A stretch of 11,853 bases of DNA from Chloroflexota bacterium (GCA_027316975.1 DAHVFL010000093.1:1-11853), one strand, 5' to 3'; shown: positions 1-6,743, numbered from the stretch's first letter. The notes: generated by a model from the letters alone, not told the origin. Made by a program: numbers and translations.

Positions 1-73
1 GTGTAGCACTCCGGTGCTCTTCAACGTAGTTGGACTCGATAGGAGCAATCACTTCTTCTAATGTATCAGACAT
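1..73 (-). CDS. 5' end of an unidentified minus-strand gene (cut by window edge)
   Basis: An open frame reads leftward from an ATG at 73-71 through the window edge, giving 24 codons beginning MSDTLEEVIAPIESNY and continuing VEEHRSAT. A good Shine-Dalgarno site (GAGGGG, about 6 nt before the ATG) supports the start. The acidic N-terminus has no signal peptide or membrane segment. Too little is visible to name a family. It lies downstream of, and in the same direction as, the GtrA-GT2 gene, with a gap of about 138 nt, so it may be transcribed separately or by read-through. Confidence 0.6.
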   Translation of the reverse strand, partial: MSDTLEEVIAPIESNYVEEHRSAT

Positions 74-171
74 AGTTCCCCTCTTTTGCGTAATAAGTTG
101 TGGTTATTCAAGAGATTATTTCCCTTGTGTTCAATCTTACAGTCCGACCATTGGGTTTTCGTTGGAAACAC

Positions 172-187
172 ATGAGAGATTTCTCAT
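172..187 (-). terminator. weak hairpin after the GtrA-GT2 gene
   Basis: ATGAGA (172-177) pairs with TCTCAT (182-187) around a 4-nt loop, 25 nt past the stop of the minus-strand glycosyltransferase gene. On the minus strand it is followed by GTGTTTCC, a poor U-tract. It may be a weak intrinsic terminator or chance. Confidence 0.22.
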
Positions 188-211
188 CAATTATGGAGCA
201 CAGGTCCTTTC

Positions 212-1642
212 TTAAAATGGACGGTGTTCGGAAATGAAGCGGGATTGTGGTTGCGTTTGTTCTTCGCGTCGCCACTGGCGGGCGGAGTTGAAGAGTTCGC
301 GGAAGGCGCGGGCGATGACACGCGGGTTGGCTCCGGTAGCGCGTCCACCCAGGCGGGGTAGATGCTGAACGCCGACTTCCCGGTAGGTGTAGCCCGCGCG
401 TTTCAGCCGGTAGAGCAACTCGGCGTTGATCATCGCGCCCCGCGTTTCGAGCGGGTGCTGGTGCAGGGTGCTGGTACGCAAGAGCTTGAAGGCGCAGTCG
501 ATGTCGCGCACGCGGACATCTAAAACCAGGCCGATCAGACACTTCCAGCCCCAGGCGTTGAGCTTGCGCATCCACGAATCCTGGCGGTTGAGGCGGTAGC
601 CGATGACAGCGTCGTATGTGTCGATGAATGGGAAAAAGCGTTGCAGGTCGCGAATGTCGAATTGACCGTCGGAATCCATAAACAGGGTGAGGTCTTTCGT
701 AGCCGCCGCGAAGCCGCTTGCCAGGGCCACTCCATATCCCTGATTGGTGGGATGAGCGATGAGACGGATACGCGGATTGGTTTCGGCAAGTGTGGCAACA
801 ATGGTGCCTGTGCGATCTGTACTGCCATCGTTGACAACCAGCACTTCGGCGTCCACGCGCCACTCGCTGAGAGTGTGCAGGACAGCAGAGACGGTGCCGG
901 CGATGACCTGCTCTTCGTTATAGGCGGGCAGGACGACCGAGAGGCTGTGATTGTTGGCTCGCGCGTTTTCGTATGCGCCTGGTTGCTGCGGCTCGCGCGC
1001 GGTGATGACCTCACTTCTGGTTGTTACGGGTGACAGGTTGCTATTAATAGAGAGAGTTTCAAGCGCGGACACGACGCCGTTTCGCGGGGTCTGCCTGTCT
1101 GATTTCTTGCTGACGAAGACCCACAGGCGCATTCCCAGGTAAGAGATGAGCGCGGTACCGGCGATGGCTAGCAGCTTCGAGATGTTGGCCCACACCGTCG
1201 CATTGAACAGGAAGGGATGAAGGGCGCGGCTTGCGAGCCAGAGAATGGCGCTGCTCCAGGCGATACCACACATCGTGATGAGGGTGAAGCGCGCCAGTTC
1301 CGCCCGCGTAGTGCGTTGTTTTTGTGCGAAGGTCCAATACTTATTGAAGAGAAAGCTGTTGATGGCGCCTACGCTGTAAGCGAGTGAATTGTAAGCCAGG
1401 AGCTTAGTAGAGCTGTTGGTAGGGAAAAGCCATAGCAGGCTATTCAAGATCAACAGGTCTAGCAGGGTATTCAATCCGCCTGCGAGGGCAAAGCGCAGTA
1501 CTTGCCCGGAGGTATGGAAGCGACCACGTATAGGCGCGTGATGTGCCAACTGGTCGCGCATATCCGGCGCGACGGGGTGGTTATGATTGGGATTGACGAT
1601 GTCAACAGTTGGTTTCTCAGAAATTGCTACTGTTTCTATCAA
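212..1642 (-). CDS. GtrA-like membrane domain fused to a GT2 (polyprenyl-phosphate sugar synthase-like) domain
   Basis: 476 aa. Residues about 48-178 form a GtrA-type unit with four predicted membrane helices (about 51-73, 82-105, 117-141, 152-176) and the family-like motif FNKYWTF (99-105). After a polar linker (179-231), residues about 233-430 form a GT2 fold: LSVVLPAYNEE (234-244), VVNDGSTDRT (269-278), the DSD metal-binding motif (323-325) followed by GQF, and RDIDCAFKLLR (379-389), which resembles the DPM1/DPMS family. GT2 proteins of this kind transfer a sugar from a nucleotide to dolichyl- or undecaprenyl-phosphate, and GtrA proteins are thought to move lipid-linked sugar across the membrane. 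I infer both roles here at the cytoplasmic membrane. The start is TTG at 1642-1640, with AAGGA upstream at slightly long spacing; Met28 is an alternative. The domain order is the reverse of the common DPMS arrangement (GT2 first). The sugar is unknown. Confidence 0.88.
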   Translation of the reverse strand: MIETVAISEKPTVDIVNPNHNHPVAPDMRDQLAHHAPIRGRFHTSGQVLRFALAGGLNTLLDLLILNSLLWLFPTNSSTKLLAYNSLAYSVGAINSFLFNKYWTFAQKQRTTRAELARFTLITMCGIAWSSAILWLASRALHPFLFNATVWANISKLLAIAGTALISYLGMRLWVFVSKKSDRQTPRNGVVSALETLSINSNLSPVTTRSEVITAREPQQPGAYENARANNHSLSVVLPAYNEEQVIAGTVSAVLHTLSEWRVDAEVLVVNDGSTDRTGTIVATLAETNPRIRLIAHPTNQGYGVALASGFAAATKDLTLFMDSDGQFDIRDLQRFFPFIDTYDAVIGYRLNRQDSWMRKLNAWGWKCLIGLVLDVRVRDIDCAFKLLRTSTLHQHPLETRGAMINAELLYRLKRAGYTYREVGVQHLPRLGGRATGANPRVIARAFRELFNSARQWRREEQTQPQSRFISEHRPF

Positions 1643-1692
1643 AATGCTATTCCTTTCAAAGAGGGTTTTTCATCGTTGTCAGGTGAAAGTCA

Positions 1693-1757
1693 GTGGGCGT
1701 CCCCGTCTCGCTCATACGTTGGACGGGAGAAAGAACGGGACGCCCACAAGGGGCGTC
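1693..1757. repeat. compound extragenic palindrome, GTAG/GACGC family
   Basis: GTGGGCGTCCC (1693-1703) is the exact reverse complement of 1737-1747. Inside lies CCCGTC (1702-1707) against GACGGG (1722-1727). A third hairpin pairs GACGCCC (1739-1745) with GGGCGTC (1751-1757) around ACAAG. Read on the minus strand this last hairpin is GTAGCGACGCC...GGGCGTCCCGT, the same outer skeleton as the palindromes at 6744-6811. It looks like a dispersed REP-like element with a partial inverted second copy; function unknown. Confidence 0.65.
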
Positions 1758-1800
1758 GCTACTGACTTGTTATCAGCGTAGCAGCTATTGATGAGAAGGA

Positions 1801-1957
1801 TATTGGAAGCAGATGAGGGAATTCTCACGTTGCTATTGATTCTATGACTTGAAGCGCTGGCGCAAAGCAGAAAGGATTCCTACTTTCAGGAAGAATGCAA
1901 AAACGGGAATTCGTGTGCTATGCTGGTACATTGGAAATTTCTCATCTGCTTCCAATA
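1801..1957. repeat. 17-bp perfect inverted repeat flanking 123 bp (possible MITE remnant or operator pair)
   Basis: TATTGGAAGCAGATGAG (1801-1817) is repeated perfectly inverted at 1941-1957. The unit is 157 bp and carries no open frame of note. The outermost TA on each side could be a TA target duplication, as for IS630/mariner-type elements, leaving 15-bp terminal repeats, but TA is self-complementary and so cannot be told from arm sequence. The right arm ends 82 nt before the response-regulator start codon, so the arms could instead be binding sites for a regulator. Confidence 0.6.
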
Positions 1958-2039
1958 GTGTTTCAATAAATCAATGGTATTCTTCAAAGTGTCGGGAGCG
2001 AGAATCATTTCCGATAGAAGAGAAACAAGGGAAAAAGCA

Positions 2040-2714
2040 ATGCATATTCTTGTCGTAGAAGACGAGCAGCGCCTGGCGCATCTGCTGCGCCGCGTTCTTT
2101 TGGAGGAGCGCCACACGGTTGACCTGGCCTATGATGGAAACGCGGGTCTGAACCTTGCCCTCTCAGATACCTATGATGTGGTGGTTCTGGATGTGATGTT
2201 GCCGGGGATTGACGGGCTTGAGATCTGCCGCCAGTTGCGCGCCGAGCGTATGGTGACTCCGGTATTGATGTTGACTGCGCGTGGAGCCGTCGAGGATCGT
2301 GTGACGGGTCTCAACGTGGGCGCGGATGACTATCTGACCAAGCCATTCGCGATGGAGGAGTTGCTGGCGCGCATCAATGCCTTGCTGCGGCGGCGCGATC
2401 GCCATTTCGAGGAGGCGCCCCAGCTTGCGGTAGGCGATCTGATGCTTGACCTTGTGCGACACGAGGCGCGCCGGGCGGGGCGAGTGATCGAGTTGACGGC
2501 TAAAGAGTTTGCCTTGCTGGAATACCTGATGCGTCACCCTGGCAGGGTGCTCACACGCACGCAGATTGTTGATTCCGTCTGGCGGTATGATCTTGAAGCG
2601 CTTTCGAATGTGGTGGATATCTACATTCACTACCTGCGCGACAAGATAGATCAGGGTTTCTCGCATCCATTGATTAAAACGGTGCGTGGCGTTGGTTATA
2701 AAATCGAAGCATAA
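2040..2714 (+). CDS. OmpR/PhoB-family response regulator
   Basis: 224 aa. The N-terminal receiver domain (about 1-118) has acidic residues Glu7/Asp8, phosphoacceptor Asp51 in VVVLDVMLPG, Thr79 in LMLTARG and Lys101 in TKPF. The C-terminal winged-helix DNA-binding domain (about 128-224) shows LTAKEFALLEYLMRHPGRVLT and ends in IKTVRGVGYKIEA, both typical of the OmpR/PhoB family. Length is normal and all key residues are present. The ATG at 2040 is preceded by AAGG at suitable spacing; an in-frame ATG at 1974 would add 22 residues unlike the family and is rejected. The partner kinase gene follows 26 nt later, so phosphotransfer from it is very likely. The signal and regulon cannot be read from the sequence; the inverted repeat upstream is a candidate site for autoregulation. 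Confidence 0.95.
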   Translation: MHILVVEDEQRLAHLLRRVLLEERHTVDLAYDGNAGLNLALSDTYDVVVLDVMLPGIDGLEICRQLRAERMVTPVLMLTARGAVEDRVTGLNVGADDYLTKPFAMEELLARINALLRRRDRHFEEAPQLAVGDLMLDLVRHEARRAGRVIELTAKEFALLEYLMRHPGRVLTRTQIVDSVWRYDLEALSNVVDIYIHYLRDKIDQGFSHPLIKTVRGVGYKIEA

Positions 2715-2740
2715 CAAAGAAGTTATAAGGAAGAATGCGT

Positions 2741-4186
2741 ATGAGCTGGAATAGACCTGCCTGGTGGCCTCACCTCAGAAGGGGTCGCCTATCACGAGAA
2801 CCGGGCGCGGCTCTGTTCCTGGGGCTGCGTTTGCGCCTGACGCTCTGGTATTGCCTGGTGCTTGGAGTCGCGCTGGTGCTATTTAGCGTGGCGCTCTACC
2901 TTTCAGTGCGGTATTTTCTGCTTCAGCCTGTAGCTGATGCAGCGGCGGCGAGCGCGAACGGACGCGTGCATCAATGGTTCGCTGACCCGTTAGATCACGG
3001 TTGTAATCCTCCAGATGTTTCATCAGGCTCTTCAGGCCAGCCAGGTCAATTTGGCCCTCCTAGTCCGGGACAGTCAATGTACGAAATTATTGCTTGCTTT
3101 GATCAGAATGGTTCATTGATGGCGCAAAGCGGATATACAACTTTGCTCCCGTCCGCCTTTCTCGCCAACAATCTTGCTCAGTCTGCTTTGCAGTCGCCGT
3201 CTGGTCGGGCCAACGATATTGTGAATGGAGGTTCGGTTGGGCCGATTTATCGCGCTGCCCAGGTGGTGTCAGGCCCAACAGGGAATGTGGGAGTCATAGT
3301 GATTGGCGAATATATCCAGACTCAGGAAAATGATCTTTCCCTGTTGCTCACGCTCTTGCTCGTTGTTGGTGGAGTGGCGCTACTGGGGGCGGGAGCAGGC
3401 GGGTTGTTCCTGTCGAACCGCGCATTGGCCCCGGCGCGCCTGTCCTGGGCCAATCAGCAGCGCTTCATTGCTGATGCAGCGCATGAACTGCGCACGCCTT
3501 TGACGCTGCTGCGCGCTGACGCCGAGGTGCTGCTGCGAGGTCGCGAGCGGTTGGATGAAGATGACGCGGCTCTGTTGGAGGATATCGTGGCCGAAGCGCA
3601 CCATATGTCGAACCTGGCTACCAACCTGCTGACGCTGGCCCGGTTGGATACCGGGAGTATCCATCGAGAGCACGAGGTAGTCAACCTTGCAGCGCTGGTT
3701 AAGGAGGGAGCGCGGCGGGTGCAGGCGTTTGCCGAGCAGCGCGGTGTGAGCGTCGAAGTTGAGAGCAGCGGCGATGCTTATGTGATTGGCGACCCGGTAC
3801 TTTTGGAGCAGGCCATGCTTGTGCTGCTCGATAACGCAATCAAATACAATCGACAGGGTGGTCGCGTCATCGCGCGCACTGCGGAGCAAGATGGGCATAT
3901 GTTCCTGGAAGTGCGCGACACCGGCATCGGCATCGCAGCCGAACACTTGCCGCACCTGGGCGAGCGTTTCTATCGCGTGGACAAGGCCCGCGCGCGTGAA
4001 GCGGGCGGCACCGGCCTCGGCATTTCAATTGCGCAAAGAATCGCGCTCGCTCACGAAGGTCAGCTTACGCTCTCCAGTGTTCCTGAGCAGGGAACGATAG
4101 TGAAGCTCGCGTTGCCCCCGGCGCATGGAGATTTCTCGGACAGTTTAGAGATAAGCGATACATCGCTTTCAGAAAAGCCTTTGTGA
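2741..4186 (+). CDS. membrane sensor histidine kinase
   Basis: 481 aa from the chosen start. A cytoplasmic lead is followed by membrane helix 1 (about 32-60), an extracytoplasmic sensor region of about 135 residues rich in Gly/Pro/Ser near 92-112, and helix 2 (about 200-224). Then comes RALAPARLSWANQQRF and the H-box FIADAAHELRTPL with phosphoacceptor His248. The ATPase domain has the N-box LLDNAIKYN (Asn365), G1 box DTGIGIA, F-box-like GERFYRV and G2 box GGTGLGIS. No full HAMP domain separates helix 2 from the H-box. I chose ATG 2741 because AAGGAAG (2727-2733) lies 7 nt before it; ATG 2735, two codons earlier, would leave only 1 nt. It pairs with the response regulator just upstream. The ligand is unknown and the sensor region is not one I recognise. 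Confidence 0.94.
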   Translation: MSWNRPAWWPHLRRGRLSREPGAALFLGLRLRLTLWYCLVLGVALVLFSVALYLSVRYFLLQPVADAAAASANGRVHQWFADPLDHGCNPPDVSSGSSGQPGQFGPPSPGQSMYEIIACFDQNGSLMAQSGYTTLLPSAFLANNLAQSALQSPSGRANDIVNGGSVGPIYRAAQVVSGPTGNVGVIVIGEYIQTQENDLSLLLTLLLVVGGVALLGAGAGGLFLSNRALAPARLSWANQQRFIADAAHELRTPLTLLRADAEVLLRGRERLDEDDAALLEDIVAEAHHMSNLATNLLTLARLDTGSIHREHEVVNLAALVKEGARRVQAFAEQRGVSVEVESSGDAYVIGDPVLLEQAMLVLLDNAIKYNRQGGRVIARTAEQDGHMFLEVRDTGIGIAAEHLPHLGERFYRVDKARAREAGGTGLGISIAQRIALAHEGQLTLSSVPEQGTIVKLALPPAHGDFSDSLEISDTSLSEKPL

Positions 4187-4203
4187 AGAGCAGGGAAGCT
4201 CTT
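4186..4203 (+). terminator. weak hairpin just after the kinase gene
   Basis: AAGAGC (4186-4191) pairs with GCTCTT (4198-4203) around AGGGAA, beginning at the last base of the kinase stop codon, and is followed by TCC rather than a U-tract. It may attenuate read-through into the YceI gene but is too short to be convincing. Confidence 0.2.
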
Positions 4204-4296
4204 TCCACACACAACCACCTGTGAAGAACCTGCTTTAGCTCATGAGAAGCGTAACAGGCTCATGTAGAGATTTATGCACATTTTAAGGAGGAAATC

Positions 4297-5001
4297 ATGA
4301 AATTACGACATTTTTTGCTGGCTGGAACTGGCATTGTGATTGTTATTATTGTTGCCGGTATGATTTACACGGCGCGTTTTGCAAGTGCCGTTAACTCGAC
4401 GCAGGCTCATATTGCGCCGGGGGCGGCTACTGCTACCGGAACGCCTATCCCGTCAACGGGATTGACCACCTTTCAGATCGTGCCTGCCCAGACCACAGCA
4501 GCGTATAGCGTCTATGAAAACCTGGTTTTCCAAAATAATCCGAATAACGACGCGATTGGTACGACGCACTCGGTGCAGGGGAGTTTCAAGATACGATCCG
4601 GCGCATCGCCACTCGTCGCGGGCATGAACATTCAAGTTGATCTGAGAACGCTGCAATCGGATTCGTCGAGGCGCGATAGCTACATACAGCAAAATTCTCT
4701 GCAAACTGACACCTATCCATATGCAACCTTCGTCTCAATCAGCACGCAAGGCTTACCGGCGAGTTATACCAACGGTCAGACCATTCATTTTCAACTGACG
4801 GGCAACCTGACGATGCATGGCAAGACCAATAAAGAGGTCTTCGATGTGCAGGGCAAGGTGGTGGGCAATACTATAACGGGTACAGCAACCAGCACCATTT
4901 TCATGACGGACTTCGGCATCCAGCCGCCGAACCTGGCTAACATCGCGATTGCTCAAAATAAAGTAACAATCACTTTGACCTTTACGGCAAAGGCGGCGTG
5001 A
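4297..5001 (+). CDS. membrane-anchored YceI-like domain protein
   Basis: 234 aa. An N-terminal hydrophobic helix (about 6-26) follows MKLRH and acts as uncleaved anchor or signal sequence, so the rest is probably outside the membrane. After an Ala/Thr/Pro-rich linker (about 36-55) comes a YceI-like lipocalin-type beta barrel (about 57-232). Recognisable are FQIVPAQTTAAYSV, GSFKI, IQVDLRTLQSDSSRRDSYI, TYPYATF, GNLTMHGKTNKEVFDV and MTDFGIQPP. YceI proteins bind long polyisoprenoid or similar amphiphilic ligands and are often stress-linked; the ligand here is unknown. The start has an excellent site, AAGGAGG at 4285-4291, 5 nt before ATG. It lies 110 nt after the kinase gene on the same strand, so it could be a target of the two-component system or its last cistron; no clear promoter is visible in the gap. 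Confidence 0.88.
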   Translation: MKLRHFLLAGTGIVIVIIVAGMIYTARFASAVNSTQAHIAPGAATATGTPIPSTGLTTFQIVPAQTTAAYSVYENLVFQNNPNNDAIGTTHSVQGSFKIRSGASPLVAGMNIQVDLRTLQSDSSRRDSYIQQNSLQTDTYPYATFVSISTQGLPASYTNGQTIHFQLTGNLTMHGKTNKEVFDVQGKVVGNTITGTATSTIFMTDFGIQPPNLANIAIAQNKVTITLTFTAKAA

Positions 5002-5013
5002 GATACTCTTTCA

Positions 5014-5088
5014 TCGTATGAATTGTGCCGGACGAATGAGGCTGCTTGTGGCGCAAGCGCACCCATTCGCCCGGCACAATTCATACGA
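5014..5088. repeat. long extragenic hairpin after the YceI gene
   Basis: The 18-nt arm TCGTATGAATTGTGCCGG (5014-5031) pairs perfectly with 5071-5088. After a one-base mismatch the stem continues with CGAATG (5033-5038) against 5064-5069, and a small hairpin (GCTTG 5044-5048 with CAAGC 5054-5058) sits at the apex. No T-run follows, so it is not a standard intrinsic terminator, although such a structure could block polymerase or protect the 3' end of the YceI transcript. Its sequence differs from the GACGC palindromes elsewhere in the window. Confidence 0.75.
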
Positions 5089-5139
5089 CCGGATATGATA
5101 CAATCAGGTGATGGAGGTTACTACTAAGGAAGTGCAGCT

Positions 5140-5931
5140 ATGGATGACACGCTATCACCCCTGATTTTACGCGCATTGCAGAAGAACCCGCGACCCCTGG
5201 AATTTTTCTTGCGCGAGCAGAGTCATCTGCCGGGACTGCGCGCGAATGTGAAGCTGGTGGATGATGTCAGTAACTTGCTGGCAGAGGTGGTTATCACGAG
5301 GGAGGATGATGTGCGGCGCGTCATTGAGCACCTGATGCGCGATGAAAAAACGTTGGAGGTTAATACTCCAGGTGAATTTGTTGTCCTTTGCGGCGTAGTG
5401 GCCTGCGGGATGTGCGCTGCGGTACACCCGGTATGGCGTCCCAGGATGATTGAGCGTTTGAGCGAGTTTGCCTGTAACGCTTCCTGGCGGGTTCGCGAAG
5501 GAACGGCCATAGCCTTTCAACGGCTGCTGGAAGCGGTGCCGGATGAAACGAGCGTGTGTTTGCGCACGTGGGCCAACGAGGGCAATTGCTGGCAGCAGCG
5601 CGCCAGTATCGCGGCCATCGCTGAACCGGCCTTTATGAACGATGTGGCGATGAGAGAAACGGCTTTTGATATTCAGCATGTTATATTGAGGCGTTTTCAG
5701 GCTATTCCCCTGTCCGAACGCAAACGTGAGGATGTGCGGGTATTACGCCAGGCAATGGGTTATACCCTCAGTGTGATTACAGCCGCCTTGCCTGAGCAGG
5801 GTTTTGCTTTGATGCGCGAGTGCGCCTCATGGGATGATGCTGATATCAACTGGATTTTACGCGAAAACTTGAAGAAGAAACGCCTGGCGAAGTTCTCCGA
5901 CCAGGTGGAGCAGCTCGCGAAAAATCTTTGA
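5140..5931 (+). CDS. HEAT/ARM-like helical repeat protein of unknown function
   Basis: 263 aa, apparently soluble and mostly helical, with no signal peptide or membrane helix. Repeated amphipathic helical units resemble HEAT repeats of the DNA-alkylation-repair (AlkD-like) superfamily: SWRVREGTAIAFQRLL (115-130), CWQQRASIAAIAEPAF (150-165) and the C-terminal NWILRENLKKKRLAK (237-251). I cannot place the AlkD catalytic Trp/Asp set with confidence, so glycosylase activity should not be assumed; a protein- or nucleic-acid-binding scaffold is equally possible. The start ATG at 5140 has AAGGAAG about 7 nt upstream. The gene follows the long hairpin at 5014-5088, and its stop codon overlaps the -35 box of the promoter preceding efp. 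It sits alone, so context gives no clear role. Confidence 0.75.
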   Translation: MDDTLSPLILRALQKNPRPLEFFLREQSHLPGLRANVKLVDDVSNLLAEVVITREDDVRRVIEHLMRDEKTLEVNTPGEFVVLCGVVACGMCAAVHPVWRPRMIERLSEFACNASWRVREGTAIAFQRLLEAVPDETSVCLRTWANEGNCWQQRASIAAIAEPAFMNDVAMRETAFDIQHVILRRFQAIPLSERKREDVRVLRQAMGYTLSVITAALPEQGFALMRECASWDDADINWILRENLKKKRLAKFSDQVEQLAKNL

Positions 5932-5957
5932 CAGCGCCGGCACGTTTCAATTATAAT
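5928..5957 (+). promoter_or_regulatory. consensus sigma70-type promoter upstream of efp
   Basis: A perfect -35 hexamer TTGACA (5928-5933) and a perfect -10 hexamer TATAAT (5952-5957) are separated by 18 nt. The -35 box includes the TGA stop (5929-5931) of the HEAT-like gene. Transcription would start near 5964, giving a leader of about 160 nt before the efp start codon. No other promoter-like site in the window matches consensus as well. Confidence 0.8.
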
Positions 5958-6021
5958 CCGTAAGGTTCAAAATACCAGATAATGCAATGTGCATGCTACT
6001 TTGCCGCCTGCGATGGCGACT

Positions 6022-6086
6022 TCATAAAGAGGGTGTCTGCGGGCTGTTCGCCGCAGGCCAACAGCCCGCAGACACCCTCTTTATGA
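6022..6086. repeat. 27-bp perfect hairpin in the efp leader
   Basis: Bases 6022-6048 are perfectly complementary to 6060-6086. After one C/C mismatch, three more pairs (6050-6052 with 6056-6058) close a 3-nt loop. The structure lies between the consensus promoter and the efp start, ending 40 nt before the start codon, with no U-tract after it. It may insulate or stabilise the mRNA, terminate part of the transcripts, or be an inserted extragenic palindrome. Confidence 0.8.
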
Positions 6087-6126
6087 GAATGAAACGAGTT
6101 TGAAGTAAGGAAAGGGGTTCACTCCA

Positions 6127-6693
6127 TTGGGTGCAACATCAACAGCAGATTTTTTTAATGGAATGGTCATTCGCTATAACGGCGAATTGTATACAGTAAC
6201 CGAGTTTCATCACGTTAGTCCAGGAAACTGGCGCGCTTTTGTGCGCGTGAACCTGAAAAGCCTGCGTACCGGGCGCGTGATCGAGCAGCGCTTCCGCGCT
6301 GGTGAAGAGATTGACCCGGTGCGGGTGGAGCATCAAAATTGGCAGTTCCTGTACGTCGATGGCGAAGACTATGTTTTCATGAATACCGAGACCTTCGATC
6401 AGCAGCCTATCTCGAAGTCGATGCTGGGAGATGCGGTACGCTTCCTCAAAGAGCAGGATATTGTGGAGTTACTGGTTGACGGCGAGACGATTATTGCCGT
6501 CGAACTGCCGAACTTTGTAGAGGTACTCGTAGAAAGCGCAGAGCCGGGTGTGCGCGGCGATACCGCGAACAACGTGACCAAACCCGCTATTCTGGAGACG
6601 GGCGCGAGTATCAATGTTCCTCTGTTTGTCAATCCTGGTGATAGGATTCGCGTGGATACACGCACCGGCCAGTATGTGTCGCGTGTGAAATAA
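6127..6693 (+). CDS. efp: elongation factor P
   Basis: 188 aa, the normal EF-P length. EF-P binds the ribosome between the P and E sites and promotes peptide bonds at consecutive prolines. Three beta-barrel domains are visible: KOW-like domain I (1-66), OB domain II (about 69-128, with FMNTETFDQ) and domain III (about 130-188, with GDTANNVTKPAILETGASINVPLFV and the family ending VDTRTGQYVSRVK). Numbering matches E. coli EF-P, so the tip of the domain I loop reads PGNWRA (32-37), with Asn34 where E. coli has the modified Lys34. Asn cannot take lysylation or rhamnosylation, and no modifying-enzyme gene is in the window. The start is TTG at 6127, preceded by AAGGAAAGGGG; the first in-frame ATG (codon 13) would remove conserved N-terminal sequence. 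It has its own strong promoter and structured leader. Confidence 0.97.
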   Translation: MGATSTADFFNGMVIRYNGELYTVTEFHHVSPGNWRAFVRVNLKSLRTGRVIEQRFRAGEEIDPVRVEHQNWQFLYVDGEDYVFMNTETFDQQPISKSMLGDAVRFLKEQDIVELLVDGETIIAVELPNFVEVLVESAEPGVRGDTANNVTKPAILETGASINVPLFVNPGDRIRVDTRTGQYVSRVK

Positions 6694-6743
6694 GCTTCGC
6701 TCAAATTAAGCAACGAAACAACTGCGGATTAGCTTACTACATG

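Larger units (their letters stand above)
1643..2039. other. gene-free stretch between divergent genes, rich in inverted repeats
   Basis: This 397-nt region separates the minus-strand GtrA-GT2 gene from the plus-strand response regulator gene, so it must hold promoters for both. I see no credible gene: the short open frames lack ribosome-binding sites and family features. It holds a structured repeat (1693-1757) and a 17-bp inverted repeat (1801-1817/1941-1957), listed separately. A weak promoter-like pair, TTGGAA (1931-1936) and AATAGT (1954-1959) with a 17-nt spacer, overlaps the right arm of the second repeat; each box matches consensus at 4 of 6 positions, so it is only a possibility. Confidence 0.6.

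Noticed and set aside
535..1014. Long open frames antisense to or out of frame with the GT2 gene, including 108-863 on the minus strand
   Set aside because: They share the GT2 gene's sequence in wrong frames, are rich in Arg/Ser/Pro and show no family motifs.
1693..1957. CRISPR array
   Set aside because: The repeats are few, inverted and unequal in spacing, and no cas genes are present.
1974..2039. Upstream in-frame ATG giving a 246-aa response regulator
   Set aside because: The 22 added residues do not resemble the family, and the ATG at 2040 begins the receiver domain exactly with a proper ribosome site.
3380..3955. 191-aa frame antisense to the histidine kinase gene
   Set aside because: It is a by-product of GC-biased third positions in the kinase gene, with no domain or ribosome site.
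5140..5931. Calling the HEAT-like protein an AlkD DNA glycosylase
   Set aside because: Only the helical-repeat style is shared; the catalytic Trp/Asp pattern could not be placed.
5982..6086. 34-codon open frame in the efp leader (ATG 5982, TGA 6084-6086) running through the hairpin
   Set aside because: It would be an attractive leader peptide for efp control, but it has no ribosome-binding site and no consecutive prolines; its stop at the hairpin end is probably coincidence.
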